Shown in pieces: positions 33,403 to 42,211 of a DNA stretch of 64,000 nucleotides; position 1 is the stretch's first letter, and each line of letters begins with the position of its first letter. The position numbers were made by a program, and so were the translations under genes. The notes under the pieces are model-generated. The model worked only from the letters and a program-made list of their open reading frames with translations, was not told the origin of the DNA and did not search any database. Source of the DNA: F23-D06 sp963620035 (GTDB lineage: Bacteria > Bacteroidota > Bacteroidia > Bacteroidales > WCHB1-69); the NCBI GenBank assembly GCA_963620035.1, contig CAVEXN010000003.1, positions 1 through 64,000 of the forward strand, in the 5' to 3' direction.

Positions 33403-35232
33403 TTAGCGCACCAGTTTCTGGAATGCTTCTGTGTTCTTGTACCGTTTGAACTCGGCATCTTTTTTTGCCGTTTTCTTGTAAGATGCGTCTTTGCTGATGG
33501 CGGCTTCGAGATTGCTGTAAACGCCGGCTTCGTCTTTAGTGCGGGCGGCGAGCACGGCTTTCAGGTAGGCGGTCTGTGCATCCACGTTCTTGATGCAGTC
33601 AAGGGTGGCTTTTGCAGCGGTATAGTCCTTGTTGAGCAACTGCACCAAGGCGGTATTGTATTCGCACGGCTTGTTTTCCATCATCTGGGCGGCTTTGGCA
33701 TAGTCACCGTCAAGGATGGCGAACATACCGTTGGCATAGCCTTGGTTTACAGGATAGGTTGTGGCTTTTTGCGAGGCTTCAAAGGCTGTTCTGGCCTCGG
33801 AAAGGTTGCCCTGCATAAAGTATGCCATAGCCTGGTTGTTGAGCACAATGCCGTTGTTTGGGGAGATGGCGGCAGCCTTTTTCAAGTTGTTGACGGCCTC
33901 GTCTATGTCAGATTGGTTGCCGTTTCTGCTGTATTCGTCCAGTTTCAGGATTCCCAGATTGTTGTATGCGCGCCAGTCGCCCTGCGTGCTTTCGTCGCTG
34001 ACAAGCGCATTATAGATTTCCGCTTTCTCGCTGTTTCCTGAAACGAGCGTGGCCGCATAGAGGCGTTCGTTTACGGAGAACTCTTTCGGCGTTGACTTCA
34101 CCTTGCTGACCAGTTCGGCATCGCTGTAGTTGTCGTGTTTCTTGCATACCAACTGGATTTCGGCACGGCGCAACGGCGGCAGGATAACGTCCGCGATCTC
34201 GGGATAGATGTCTGTCATCTCCCTGATTTTCTGTTCACGCATATTGTTGTCCGGCTGCGACTTCACGACATTCAGGATTTGGGCTTTCTGTGCCATATTC
34301 GATTCCTCGATTGCGGCTTCGAAACCTCCCCAGTCTTCGCCTTTGGCGTTGTCCTCATATTTGAATTCGGGTTTCGGGAGGTCTTTCATTCTCATTTTGT
34401 TCTTCCTTGCGTAATCTTTGCGGTATTTGTCAAACTGGCTGTTGAACCATTTTTTGCCCTGCTCGAAACGTCTTTCAGAAAGACCTTGGTTGTTGCTCTC
34501 TTCTCCTTCGGGAGATGCCCAGCCTGAAATGACGACTCGGTCGATAATGTTGCCGTTGTACAAATAATCGACAAAAGCCTTGACAGAATCTCCGGCGGCT
34601 TTGCTCTTGTTGTACTTGTTGTTCCAGTTCATGTTTGAGCTGTTGAGGTCGAAATAGATGACCGCCGTTTTGCCGGTAAATTCGGGCGAGAACTGGTGCG
34701 GGGCATAGATGAACTGTGCGCCCTGTTCGGTATTGTCAGAGAGTGTCGGCTGCAGTCCCACACGTGACGAAGTGTTGGAGATGCCTTCGCCCAGCACTTT
34801 CTCCGGATTGAGCGTCGTGGTTTTCTTCTTGAGGCTTGCCGATGCGGGGGCTACGATTTCAGCATCCTCACAGCTGTCTTGGTATTTGAACGTGCCTGTT
34901 TTAGTGAACGTGCCGCCTTTCTTCCAGCTGATGACTGTGCCCTCGCCCTTCGCCTTCTCGCCTTTGAGCTTGATTGTCGTGATGGGGGTGCTTTCATTCG
35001 ACCCGTTCACCTTCATCGTAGGCGACACTGTCACCGTGGCTTTCTTCTTCATATATTTTGGAGGAAAAGTGCCTTTAACCGTATAGGAAACCTCGCCGCC
35101 CTTGTTTTCTAAATCGGGGTTGTCAAGAGTAACCGACACTTCCGGATAACGGGTCACCATTTTTCCGAAGCCACATCCGCAGACTGCGGCCGACATCAGA
35201 AGAGTAAGCCCTATAACATGAATTCTTCTCAT
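33403..35232 (-). CDS. outer-membrane lipoprotein with OmpA-like and TPR regions
   Basis: A 609-aa lipoprotein: signal peptide with a lipobox before a cysteine in AAVCGCGFG (about residues 15-23). A beta-rich N-terminal part runs to about 160. An OmpA-like module follows (VIYFDLNSS near 190, VVISGWASPEGE near 238, then a SERR-type region), which may touch peptidoglycan. TPR-like repeats occupy about 395-560 (NNLGILKLDEY, NNQAMAYFMQGN). It probably sits in the outer membrane facing the periplasm. The family is typical of Bacteroidota, but no named gene is assigned. A promoter is at 35301-35308 and a terminator at 33337-33374, so it stands alone. Confidence 0.8.
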   Translation of the reverse strand: MRRIHVIGLTLLMSAAVCGCGFGKMVTRYPEVSVTLDNPDLENKGGEVSYTVKGTFPPKYMKKKATVTVSPTMKVNGSNESTPITTIKLKGEKAKGEGTVISWKKGGTFTKTGTFKYQDSCEDAEIVAPASASLKKKTTTLNPEKVLGEGISNTSSRVGLQPTLSDNTEQGAQFIYAPHQFSPEFTGKTAVIYFDLNSSNMNWNNKYNKSKAAGDSVKAFVDYLYNGNIIDRVVISGWASPEGEESNNQGLSERRFEQGKKWFNSQFDKYRKDYARKNKMRMKDLPKPEFKYEDNAKGEDWGGFEAAIEESNMAQKAQILNVVKSQPDNNMREQKIREMTDIYPEIADVILPPLRRAEIQLVCKKHDNYSDAELVSKVKSTPKEFSVNERLYAATLVSGNSEKAEIYNALVSDESTQGDWRAYNNLGILKLDEYSRNGNQSDIDEAVNNLKKAAAISPNNGIVLNNQAMAYFMQGNLSEARTAFEASQKATTYPVNQGYANGMFAILDGDYAKAAQMMENKPCEYNTALVQLLNKDYTAAKATLDCIKNVDAQTAYLKAVLAARTKDEAGVYSNLEAAISKDASYKKTAKKDAEFKRYKNTEAFQKLVR

Positions 35233-35300
35233 CTCTTTGCTGTTATTTGTTTTTATTTTTAATAATACTATTCATTATATGCACTTTAATGAAATTGCGG

Positions 35301-35308
35301 CAAAAATA
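35301..35308 (-). promoter_or_regulatory. TAnnTTTG -7 box of the OmpA/TPR lipoprotein gene
   Basis: TATTTTTG on the minus strand, 69 bases before the ATG at 35232. Confidence 0.65.
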
Positions 35309-35356
35309 AAAAAAAAGGTCATACCGTAGCGTTAAAAAAACATAACAGTCCTGACA

Positions 35357-37171
35357 TCAACCAACCATCAAGTTTTCGATATCAGGATACTGGTGCTTTG
35401 ACTCTTTTTTGTGGCGTGTGAGGGCGAACGCCAAAGTGAGCGTGCCGATACGCCCGATGTACATATTGACCACTAAAATCAGTTTTGCGGCCGTGCCCCA
35501 GCCGGAGATGCACCCCGACGAAAGCCCGCAGGTGGTAAATGCCGAGGTGGTCTCGAATATCACATTTCCAAACGCAGCATCAGGTTCTACAAGGGTTATT
35601 AAAAAACAAGAAACGAAGATGAACGACAACGACATCAGAACGATGGAGAAAGCCCTGTCAACAAGAGAATAAGGTATCGTGCGATGCCGGTATTCAATGT
35701 TCTTCTTGCCTTGTATTGTAGTCAGCACCGACTTCACCAGCACGAAAACCGTGGTGGTCTTGACGCCACCGGCGGTAGAGCCGGGAGAACCGCCGATGAA
35801 GATGATGAGTGTAATCATCAACAGTGTGGAAACCTTGAATCCGTTGAGGTCAAAAACCATAAAACCTGACGTGCGGCAGGTTACAATCTGCAACAAGGAT
35901 GCGAAGAACTTGTCAAAGAAAGTCTTTTTTCCTGACAAGGCACCATCTTTTTCGATGAACAGGAACAGCAGTGTGCCAGACAGGATGATGACGGCAGTGG
36001 TGACAAGTACAATTTTAGTTTGCGGCATCAGACTCTTCCAACGGTGTTTGTGACGCTCACGGATGTTTCTGACGCTGAAGAAGTCGCGGATAGTCAGGAA
36101 GCCGATCCCTCCTAAGAACACCAATATCGCAATGATGACTTGAGGGAAACTGTTGTCGGCGACTCCGAGTTCGAGGAGGCTTCTGTCGGTCAGCGCGAAA
36201 CCGCTGTTGTTAAAGGAAGATATTGTATAGAAGAGGGAGTAGAACAAATTCTGCGAGTGGTTTTCAAAGAATCCCGTGGTCGTCCAATAGGTATAGAGGA
36301 GCGCGACACCCGAAAATTCGATGACGGCCGTAGTGAGAATGATGCTTCGCAACATCGGCACCGACTCTGACAGCACATTTACCGACAGCATGTCACGCAC
36401 CATATATTGGTAGCGCAGCCCTACAGAGGAGCGGGACAGGAATGTGGTGAAGAACGTTGCGAAAGACAGGATGCTGATGCCGCCCAACTGGATGAGTATC
36501 ATAATGACTATCTGCCCTTTTACGGTAAAGCACGTGCCCGTGCTGACGGTGGCCAGACCGGTGATGCAACTGGCACTGGTGGCGGTGAACAGCGCATCGG
36601 TAAAGGAAATCCCGTTGACCGTCATACGGGGCATGCTCAACAAAACGGTGCCGAAAACGATCAGCAGCAGAAACGAGGCCACCATCAACAACGGCGGGCT
36701 AATGTTCATCCGCCCTATCGCACCGCTTGCCTTGGTCAACTCAACCGAAACGATAATCAGGAAATAAACCTGTATGAACAACAAATAATAGTTCTCGAAA
36801 TTGCGGGCACTGAATATCTTAAGGTCCACATGGAATACAAATACGGTAAGGAACTGCACTATAAGCAGGAATATGATGCACCCCTCGATCCACGATTTTT
36901 TCAGAAATTCTTTCCGGTGCAGCGAATAGAACAGAAACACGAAGTACTTCAGCACATAAAAGCATAGACTGGAGTGGATGAACACCCGGATGAAGTTCTT
37001 TGCGCCAACGGATATGTAGAACCCGTGATAGCAGACGATACAGATGATGGTGGTGAGGGATATGACCGCACTGGCAATTTCCAGCGCACGTTTCACCTTG
37101 TCTTTATAGGTGGCAATGTGCAGCTTGTGCCGGCTGTACGCATACTCGTTGTGCGGCCTGCGGGCGAACAT
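35357..37171 (-). CDS. TrkH/KtrB family potassium transporter
   Basis: Membrane subunit of a K+ uptake system. The KtrB/TrkH core begins near residue 160 and has four membrane-pore-membrane units with selectivity-filter loops TSASCITGLATV, SSFNNSGFAL, CRTSGFMV and TTCGLSSG. The protein has 604 aa because of an extra N-terminal block of about 150 residues with around four hydrophobic helices, not present in E. coli TrkH. It overlaps the trkA-type gene by one base (TAATG), so both are translated from one message. Confidence 0.92.
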   Translation of the reverse strand: MFARRPHNEYAYSRHKLHIATYKDKVKRALEIASAVISLTTIICIVCYHGFYISVGAKNFIRVFIHSSLCFYVLKYFVFLFYSLHRKEFLKKSWIEGCIIFLLIVQFLTVFVFHVDLKIFSARNFENYYLLFIQVYFLIIVSVELTKASGAIGRMNISPPLLMVASFLLLIVFGTVLLSMPRMTVNGISFTDALFTATSASCITGLATVSTGTCFTVKGQIVIMILIQLGGISILSFATFFTTFLSRSSVGLRYQYMVRDMLSVNVLSESVPMLRSIILTTAVIEFSGVALLYTYWTTTGFFENHSQNLFYSLFYTISSFNNSGFALTDRSLLELGVADNSFPQVIIAILVFLGGIGFLTIRDFFSVRNIRERHKHRWKSLMPQTKIVLVTTAVIILSGTLLFLFIEKDGALSGKKTFFDKFFASLLQIVTCRTSGFMVFDLNGFKVSTLLMITLIIFIGGSPGSTAGGVKTTTVFVLVKSVLTTIQGKKNIEYRHRTIPYSLVDRAFSIVLMSLSFIFVSCFLITLVEPDAAFGNVIFETTSAFTTCGLSSGCISGWGTAAKLILVVNMYIGRIGTLTLAFALTRHKKESKHQYPDIENLMVG

Positions 37172-37866
37172 TACAGGTTTATTTTGATGAAATAGTCTAT
37201 ATCATGATCTTTGCCAAAGAGCACAAATACGTCGCCTTCACGAATGACCGTCTTGTTGTCCGGCACGCCAAGAATATGCTGCCGGGTGTCTATTCTGTCA
37301 GCCACCAGCTCCTCAAAGTTGCGGCGGATGGTGATGAGGCTGAGTTTATGGTTTTCGCGGAAGTCTATATCGCCGACTGAAAGGCCGATAAGCCGGTTCG
37401 GGGTGATGATTTCAGCCACTTTGTAGCCGTCCGGAAGTTGCAGATAGGAGATCATGTTAGGGTTTGTCAACCGCTCGGCGAGCAGTGTGCCCACCTCATC
37501 TTCGGGAGACAGAAACTCCGTAATGCCCATCTTTTCCAGAATGGTGCGTTGGCTTTTGCCCATCACACGGCAAATGATGCGTTTTACGCCTAAGTCGAGC
37601 AGGTTTGCGGTGCAAAGCAAGCGGCCGATAAAGTCGTTGCCGATGGCCACGATGACAACATCGAAGTTCTGGATGTTTTCGTTGTAAAGCGCTCGCTGGT
37701 TGGTGGCATCGACACAAACGGCATACGCCACGTCTTCGGAGATGTCTTGGATGACATTGATGTCAGAATCAACAACTAACACTTCGTGTCCTCTCTCCGA
37801 AAGGGCAAGACTGATGGCTTGTCCAAAATGCCCCGCCCCGATGACTGCGAATTTTTCTTGAGCCAT
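37171..37866 (-). CDS. trkA: TrkA/KtrA-type potassium uptake regulator
   Basis: Cytoplasmic RCK protein that gates the TrkH-type channel in response to nucleotides. It has 231 aa with a Rossmann RCK-N domain (GAGHFGQAI, residues 8-16) covering about 5-125, and a TrkA-C domain at about 140-228. A single RCK unit resembles KtrA rather than the doubled E. coli TrkA. First gene of the pair, with a promoter box at 37890-37897. Confidence 0.93.
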   Translation of the reverse strand: MAQEKFAVIGAGHFGQAISLALSERGHEVLVVDSDINVIQDISEDVAYAVCVDATNQRALYNENIQNFDVVIVAIGNDFIGRLLCTANLLDLGVKRIICRVMGKSQRTILEKMGITEFLSPEDEVGTLLAERLTNPNMISYLQLPDGYKVAEIITPNRLIGLSVGDIDFRENHKLSLITIRRNFEELVADRIDTRQHILGVPDNKTVIREGDVFVLFGKDHDIDYFIKINL

Positions 37867-37889
37867 ACCTTAATTTTTTTAAAAGCCGG

Positions 37890-37897
37890 CAAAAATA
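37890..37897 (-). promoter_or_regulatory. TAnnTTTG -7 box of the trkA-trkH unit
   Basis: TATTTTTG on the minus strand, 24 bases before the ATG at 37866. Confidence 0.7.
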
Positions 37898-38020
37898 CAA
37901 AAAATAGGTACTGCTGGTTTTCAAGTTAAATTCACCCTCACGGCTGCCGCACGAAACAGAGTTTAGAACTTAGAATTTAGAGTTTAGAGGCGTTACGCGT
38001 CATTCCATCTTTCATCTTAA

Positions 38021-38110
38021 GTCTCACGTCAGCCCTGGGCTTGTGCGTGGGACGAAAAAAGTCTTAATTCCTCGCCGGCCTCGTGCGCCGGACAAAAAGC
38101 GTCTCACGTC
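38021..38110. repeat. degenerate 40-bp tandem repeat, two and a quarter copies
   Basis: Unit 1 (38021-38060), unit 2 (38061-38100) and the start of unit 3 (38101-38110) align. Each begins GTCT and shares a core GGSCTYGTGCG...GGAC(G)AAAAA; GTCTCACGTC begins units 1 and 3. Unit 2 can form a small CCGGC/GCCGG hairpin. It is located in the 330-base gap between trkA and the aminotransferase gene. No coding function is seen. Confidence 0.6.
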
Positions 38111-38129
38111 CTGCTTTCCTTTCCACGAT

Positions 38130-38152
38130 ATGGAGCCTCGAAGAGGCTCCAT
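38130..38152. repeat. perfect 10-bp inverted repeat
   Basis: ATGGAGCCTC (38130-38139) and GAGGCTCCAT (38143-38152) with a 3-base spacer. No T-run follows on either strand, so it is not a classical terminator. It lies about 80 bases past the aminotransferase stop. Confidence 0.6.
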
Positions 38153-38229
38153 TGTCTCAGGGCAAGGCCTTCACCGACGGCTTCGATGCCGGTCTGCACC
38201 AAAAACAGACAAGAGCATGCCGACTTCTG

Positions 38230-39462
38230 TTATTTCAGATTCTCAATGGCCTGTTTTATACGGCGGCAAGCCTCTTTGAGTTTGTCCTCCGAGGTGGCGT
38301 AAGAGAGACGGATGCAGTCGTCGTCGCCAAAAGCGCTGCCTTGCACCGTAGAGACTTCGGCATCAAGCAGAATATAGAATGCCAAGTCTTTGGAATCCTC
38401 AATGACGGTTTTTCCATACTCTTTGGCAAACTGGGAATCGGCGGGCACATTTTTACCGAAAATGCTCTTGACCTTCGGGAAGAAATAGAATGCGCCGTCG
38501 GGCATGCAGACCTCAAAACCCGGGATTTCTTTAAGCAAGCCAAATACAAGGTCGCGTCTCTTCTTGAACGTTTCGCGCATTGTGGTAATCGCTTCCGACT
38601 GTTTGGGGTCGATCTGCATGGCGCGCAGGGCGGCACGCTGTGAGATGGAACCTGTGGCCGACGTGATCTGTCCTTGCATCTTGCCGCAAGCCTTGGCAAT
38701 CTCGAGCGGTGCGCCGATGAAACCGATACGCCAGCCCGTCATGGCATAACCCTTGGATACTCCGTTGACGGTTACCACCTGGTCTTTGATGAAATCGAAC
38801 TGGGCAATGCTCTCATGACCGCCTATAAAGTTGATGTGCTCGTATATTTCGTCTGAAAGGATGACCATCTGTGGATGTTTCTTCACCACTTCTGCAATGG
38901 CACGCAACTCCTCTTTGGAGTAAATCATTCCCGTTGGGTTGGACGGGCTGCTGAAAATCATCATTTTTGTGTTTGGCGTGATGGCGGCTTCCAGTTGGGC
39001 GGCCGTTATCTTGAAACTGTTTTCGATCTTGGCCTGCAAAAAGACACATTTTGCGCCGGCCATCTCCGCAATGGCCTTGTAAGAAACCCAGTAAGGCGTG
39101 GGAATAATCATCTCTTCGCCGGGGTTCACCAATGACATCACCACCTGATAGATGGCTTGCTTTCCGCCCGTGGACACGACAATCTGGCCGGGCGCATAGT
39201 CGAGACCGTTGTCTCTTCTGAACTTCTCACTTACCGCCTTCAACAGGTCTGCATAGCCGGGGACTGGAGGATAATGCGTGAAATTGTCGTCGATCGATTG
39301 TTTGGCGAACTCCTTGATGCAGTCAGGAGTGTTGAAGTCGGGTTCTCCGATACTCAGGCTAATCACATCTTTGCCATGATCTTTCATCTCACGGGCCAAT
39401 GCAGTCATAGCCAAAGTCTCAGATGCTGCCATTTCCGTAACTCTCTTTGAAAGTCTTTCCAT
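38230..39462 (-). CDS. PLP-dependent aspartate-type aminotransferase
   Basis: Class I aminotransferase (fold type I, aspartate aminotransferase Ib-like), expected to move an amino group between aspartate or an aromatic/branched substrate and 2-oxoglutarate. It has 410 aa with N-terminal SIGEPDFNTP, SSPSNPTGM around the cofactor Asn, the PLP-binding Lys in VSKGYAMTGWRIG, and the final Arg region ARAKNRR-like being replaced by RLSYATSEDKL near the C-terminus. No membrane segment. Single gene with a promoter box at 39550-39557 and a leader of about 80 nt. Confidence 0.9.
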   Translation of the reverse strand: MERLSKRVTEMAASETLAMTALAREMKDHGKDVISLSIGEPDFNTPDCIKEFAKQSIDDNFTHYPPVPGYADLLKAVSEKFRRDNGLDYAPGQIVVSTGGKQAIYQVVMSLVNPGEEMIIPTPYWVSYKAIAEMAGAKCVFLQAKIENSFKITAAQLEAAITPNTKMMIFSSPSNPTGMIYSKEELRAIAEVVKKHPQMVILSDEIYEHINFIGGHESIAQFDFIKDQVVTVNGVSKGYAMTGWRIGFIGAPLEIAKACGKMQGQITSATGSISQRAALRAMQIDPKQSEAITTMRETFKKRRDLVFGLLKEIPGFEVCMPDGAFYFFPKVKSIFGKNVPADSQFAKEYGKTVIEDSKDLAFYILLDAEVSTVQGSAFGDDDCIRLSYATSEDKLKEACRRIKQAIENLK

Positions 39463-39549
39463 AATTATATTGTAGTTTTTTTATTATAATAATTGTATTT
39501 ATCTGTACGTCAAGTTTTTGAAAAAACTTTTTGATTTCTAACGCCGCGG

Positions 39550-39557
39550 CAAAGGTA
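39550..39557 (-). promoter_or_regulatory. TAnnTTTG -7 box of the aminotransferase gene
   Basis: TACCTTTG on the minus strand, 88 bases before the ATG at 39462. Confidence 0.7.
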
Positions 39558-39783
39558 GGAAAAATAGTGTCACAGAATCATCAGGGAAAGAAAAGTGCCA
39601 TGTCTTGAATAATATCGATACATTTTCGTCAAAAACTTCATTTTTTTTTCTACTCTGCAGGTCGAAATCTACGGCCCTCTTTCTTTTCAAGTCGTATTTT
39701 TTATTATATATTATTGATTGACAACAGATTAAAAAAACCAATAAAAAAAATATCCTGTCAGTACAACAAAGACAAAATAATTA

Positions 39784-39791
39784 TAATTTTG
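39784..39791 (+). promoter_or_regulatory. TAnnTTTG -7 box of rex
   Basis: TAATTTTG, 31 bases before the ATG at 39822. Confidence 0.65.
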
Positions 39792-39821
39792 CCACGGTTT
39801 AAATAGATAAAAAAATACCGA

Positions 39822-40502
39822 ATGAAGGCGCGGATAGACAAGTCACTGGTAGTATTGAAATCGACATTGAGCCGGCTTCCATTGTATTACAGCATTTTAT
39901 GCAAACTTCGGCATGATGGGGAAGCCAACGTGTCGGCATCTGTCATTGCAAAGAAACTGAACCTCAACCAAGTGTTGGTGCGCAAGGACTTGTCGAGTGT
40001 CAGCAGCGAGGCCGGCACGCCACGTGTCGGGTTCAAGGTTGAGCGCCTCTACGAGGACATCAGCAACTTTTTGGGATACCGCAACGTGGAAGAGGCCGTG
40101 CTGGTCGGGGTGGGAAGTCTTGGGCATACACTACTTTCATATAGCGGTTTCCAGAACTTCGGGCTCTCCATTGTAGCAGGTTTCGACAACGACGAGAACC
40201 TAAACGGCATCAAGGTCAATGGCAAACCTATTTTGCCTATGGAAAAAATGGCAAACCTCGTGCGGCGCATGAAAATCAGGATAGCCATCATCGCGGTGCC
40301 TCAAGACCAGGCGCAGATGGTGTGCGACCAATTGGTGCGCGCCGGCATTCAGGCTATCTGGAACTTTGCCCCTGTCTCGTTAGACGTCACACCCGACATT
40401 CTTGTGAAGAACGAGAACCTGGCCGCCTCGCTTGCGCTGCTTTCGCACAAATTGAGCCAGAAAATGAAAAAAACAGAGAAACAGCAAAACTGGACACTAT
40501 AA
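39822..40502 (+). CDS. rex: redox-sensing transcriptional repressor Rex
   Basis: DNA-binding repressor released when NADH/NAD rises; it controls fermentation and hydrogen genes in many anaerobes. It has 226 aa with an N-terminal winged helix (about 12-80, including SRLPLYYSIL and NLNQVLVRKDLS) and a Rossmann domain with GVGSLGHTLL (about 97-106), ending with the domain-swapped helix region. The iron alcohol dehydrogenase follows 30 bases downstream, and the hydrogenase genes come next, all plausible targets. The operator was not found by eye. Confidence 0.95.
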   Translation: MKARIDKSLVVLKSTLSRLPLYYSILCKLRHDGEANVSASVIAKKLNLNQVLVRKDLSSVSSEAGTPRVGFKVERLYEDISNFLGYRNVEEAVLVGVGSLGHTLLSYSGFQNFGLSIVAGFDNDENLNGIKVNGKPILPMEKMANLVRRMKIRIAIIAVPQDQAQMVCDQLVRAGIQAIWNFAPVSLDVTPDILVKNENLAASLALLSHKLSQKMKKTEKQQNWTL

Positions 40503-40532
40503 ACATAAAATAAACCCTTAAGCATAAAAAAA

Positions 40533-41750
40533 ATGAAAAGATTCACATTGCCGAGAGATTTGTACCATGGTGAAAATGCGCTCCAAGCGCTGAAGACCTT
40601 TACCGGAAAACGTGCCGTGGTCTGCGTTGGCGGCGGAAGCATGAAACGTTTCGGGTTTCTTGACAAAGCCGTCTCTTACCTTCAGGAAGCCGGTATGGAA
40701 GTCCGACTCATCGAAGGCATTGAGCCGGATCCTTCCGTTCAAACCGTCATGAAAGGGGCCGCAGTAATGCAGGAGTTCCAACCCGACTGGATTGTGGCCA
40801 TCGGCGGCGGCTCCCCTATCGATGCAGCCAAAGCCATGTGGATAAAATACGAATATCCTGACACCACCTTTGAAGATATGTGCAAAGTGTTCGGACTGCC
40901 GAAACTGAGAACCAAAGCCAAATTCTGCGCCGTCTCTTCCACGTCAGGCACCGCTACCGAGGTGACCGCTTTTTCCATCATCACCGACTACGAGAAAGGC
41001 ATCAAATTCCCGATAGCCGATTTTGAGATCACGCCCGACGTGGCCATAGTTGACCCCGCGCTGGCCCAGACTATGCCCCAAAAACTGGTCGCCCACACGG
41101 GCATGGATGCCATGACACACGCCATCGAGGCCTATGTGTCCACCGCAAACTGCGACTATACCGACCCCTTGGCGCTCTATGCCATCAAAATGATACAACG
41201 CGACCTCATCAACTCCTACAAAGGCGACACGGAGGCTCGCAACGAGATGCACAACGCACAATGTCTGGCCGGCATGGCTTTCTCCAATGCGCTGCTCGGC
41301 ATCGTTCACTCTATGGCACATAAGACCGGCGCCGCCTTTGCCGACTTTGGAGCTCACATCATCCATGGCGCCGCCAACGCCATGTATCTGCCTAAAGTAA
41401 TCGCTTTCAACGCTAAAGACCCTGTCGCGCTGAAACGTTACGGCATCATTGCCGACGAGATGAAACTCGGCGGAAACACCGATGAGGAAAAGGTTCGCCT
41501 GCTCATCGCCGAACTACGGAAGATGAACGATGAACTCAACATTCCCCAATGCATCCAAAACTATGGCGCCGACTCCTATCCCTGCGAGTATGGCTTCGTC
41601 CCCGAGAATGTCTTTCTCGAAAGACTTCCCGAAATAGCCGGAAACGCTATTGCCGACGCCTGCACGGGCTCCAACCCCAGAATACCGTCTCAAAACGAGA
41701 TGGAAGAGCTGCTGAAATGCTGCTACTATGACTCGGATGTTACTTTCTAA
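40533..41750 (+). CDS. iron-containing alcohol dehydrogenase
   Basis: Fe-dependent (type III) alcohol dehydrogenase, butanol dehydrogenase-like, reducing an aldehyde with NAD(P)H. It has 405 aa with the nucleotide loop GGGSPIDAAKAM (about 92-103) and metal-binding Asp and His residues in TGMDAMTHAIEA, the HSMAHKTG segment and HGAANA. No signal peptide and no aldehyde dehydrogenase fusion. Thirty bases after rex, probably cotranscribed, which suits redox balancing in fermentation. Substrate not known. Confidence 0.92.
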   Translation: MKRFTLPRDLYHGENALQALKTFTGKRAVVCVGGGSMKRFGFLDKAVSYLQEAGMEVRLIEGIEPDPSVQTVMKGAAVMQEFQPDWIVAIGGGSPIDAAKAMWIKYEYPDTTFEDMCKVFGLPKLRTKAKFCAVSSTSGTATEVTAFSIITDYEKGIKFPIADFEITPDVAIVDPALAQTMPQKLVAHTGMDAMTHAIEAYVSTANCDYTDPLALYAIKMIQRDLINSYKGDTEARNEMHNAQCLAGMAFSNALLGIVHSMAHKTGAAFADFGAHIIHGAANAMYLPKVIAFNAKDPVALKRYGIIADEMKLGGNTDEEKVRLLIAELRKMNDELNIPQCIQNYGADSYPCEYGFVPENVFLERLPEIAGNAIADACTGSNPRIPSQNEMEELLKCCYYDSDVTF

Positions 41751-41774
41751 ATACTATATTATTTGACAATTAGC

Positions 41775-41864
41775 GTCAATGGCTGCGGGCATCCCCTGTT
41801 TACAACTTGTTTTCTCACATTGCTCATAATGACTATAGCCTGCGGCCATTGACCTTTTTGATTG
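41775..41864 (+). terminator. large inverted repeat with T-run in the hydrogenase leader
   Basis: GTCAATGGCTGCGGGC (41775-41790) pairs with GCCTGCGGCCATTGAC (41838-41853), 16 positions with two non-Watson-Crick pairs, across a 47-nt loop. CTTTTTG follows at once. The arrangement could end the alcohol dehydrogenase transcript or attenuate transcription into the hydrogenase genes. The long loop is unusual for a simple terminator. Confidence 0.5.
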
Positions 41865-41880
41865 AATTGCAATTAATCAA
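41858..41880. promoter_or_regulatory. AT-rich palindrome before the hydrogenase operon
   Basis: TTGATT-G-AATT-GC-AATTAATCAA is a dyad with ten paired positions per arm and one extra G. It lies 31 bases upstream of the ferredoxin ATG at 41912 and is a candidate operator for Rex or another regulator. The match to a Rex consensus is not exact. Confidence 0.4.
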
Positions 41881-41911
41881 CAACATAAAAACATAACAAC
41901 AGCAACAATCT

Positions 41912-42199
41912 ATGAATATTAAAGTTTGCGTCGGCAGTTCCTGCCATCTGAAAGGCTCTTACGAAGTCATTGAAGTCTTCAAGGAAATCATAAAGAAATA
42001 CGATGTTGAAGACCTTGTCGAATTGCAGGCAAGTTTCTGCCTCGGACATTGCGCCACGGGCGTAACCGTAAAAGCCGACGGCTGGGACAAGCCGACCGTA
42101 GAAAAACTGGGTGCAGACGAGTTGTTATTACACAACGTGAACAAGGACAATGCGGAAGAACTGTTCGCAAAACAGATCTATCCGATGCTTAACCTCTAA
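41912..42199 (+). CDS. thioredoxin-like [2Fe-2S] ferredoxin
   Basis: A 95-aa electron carrier with the NuoE/TM1420-type fold. C6, C11, C43 and C47 (C-x4-C and C-x3-C) bind a [2Fe-2S] cluster. Such small proteins are often encoded beside sensory or electron-bifurcating [FeFe] hydrogenases and may pass electrons to or from them. The HydS-like gene begins 12 bases later. Partner and direction of transfer are inferred. Confidence 0.88.
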   Translation: MNIKVCVGSSCHLKGSYEVIEVFKEIIKKYDVEDLVELQASFCLGHCATGVTVKADGWDKPTVEKLGADELLLHNVNKDNAEELFAKQIYPMLNL

Positions 42200-42211
42200 C
42201 GGCCCCGTTTT

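Larger units (their letters stand above)
39463..39821. other. divergent intergenic region, aminotransferase/rex
   Basis: 359 bases holding a minus-strand box (39550-39557) and a plus-strand box (39784-39791). The 225 bases between them are A/T-rich with no gene and no recognisable Rex operator. A 67-codon minus-strand frame at 39538-39741 has no family features. Confidence 0.5.

Noticed and set aside
38130..38152. Palindrome as terminator of the aminotransferase gene
   Set aside because: No T-run follows on the minus strand and the stem ends in mixed sequence.
39538..39741. 67-codon minus-strand frame between the aminotransferase and rex
   Set aside because: It overlaps the aminotransferase promoter and has no conserved features.
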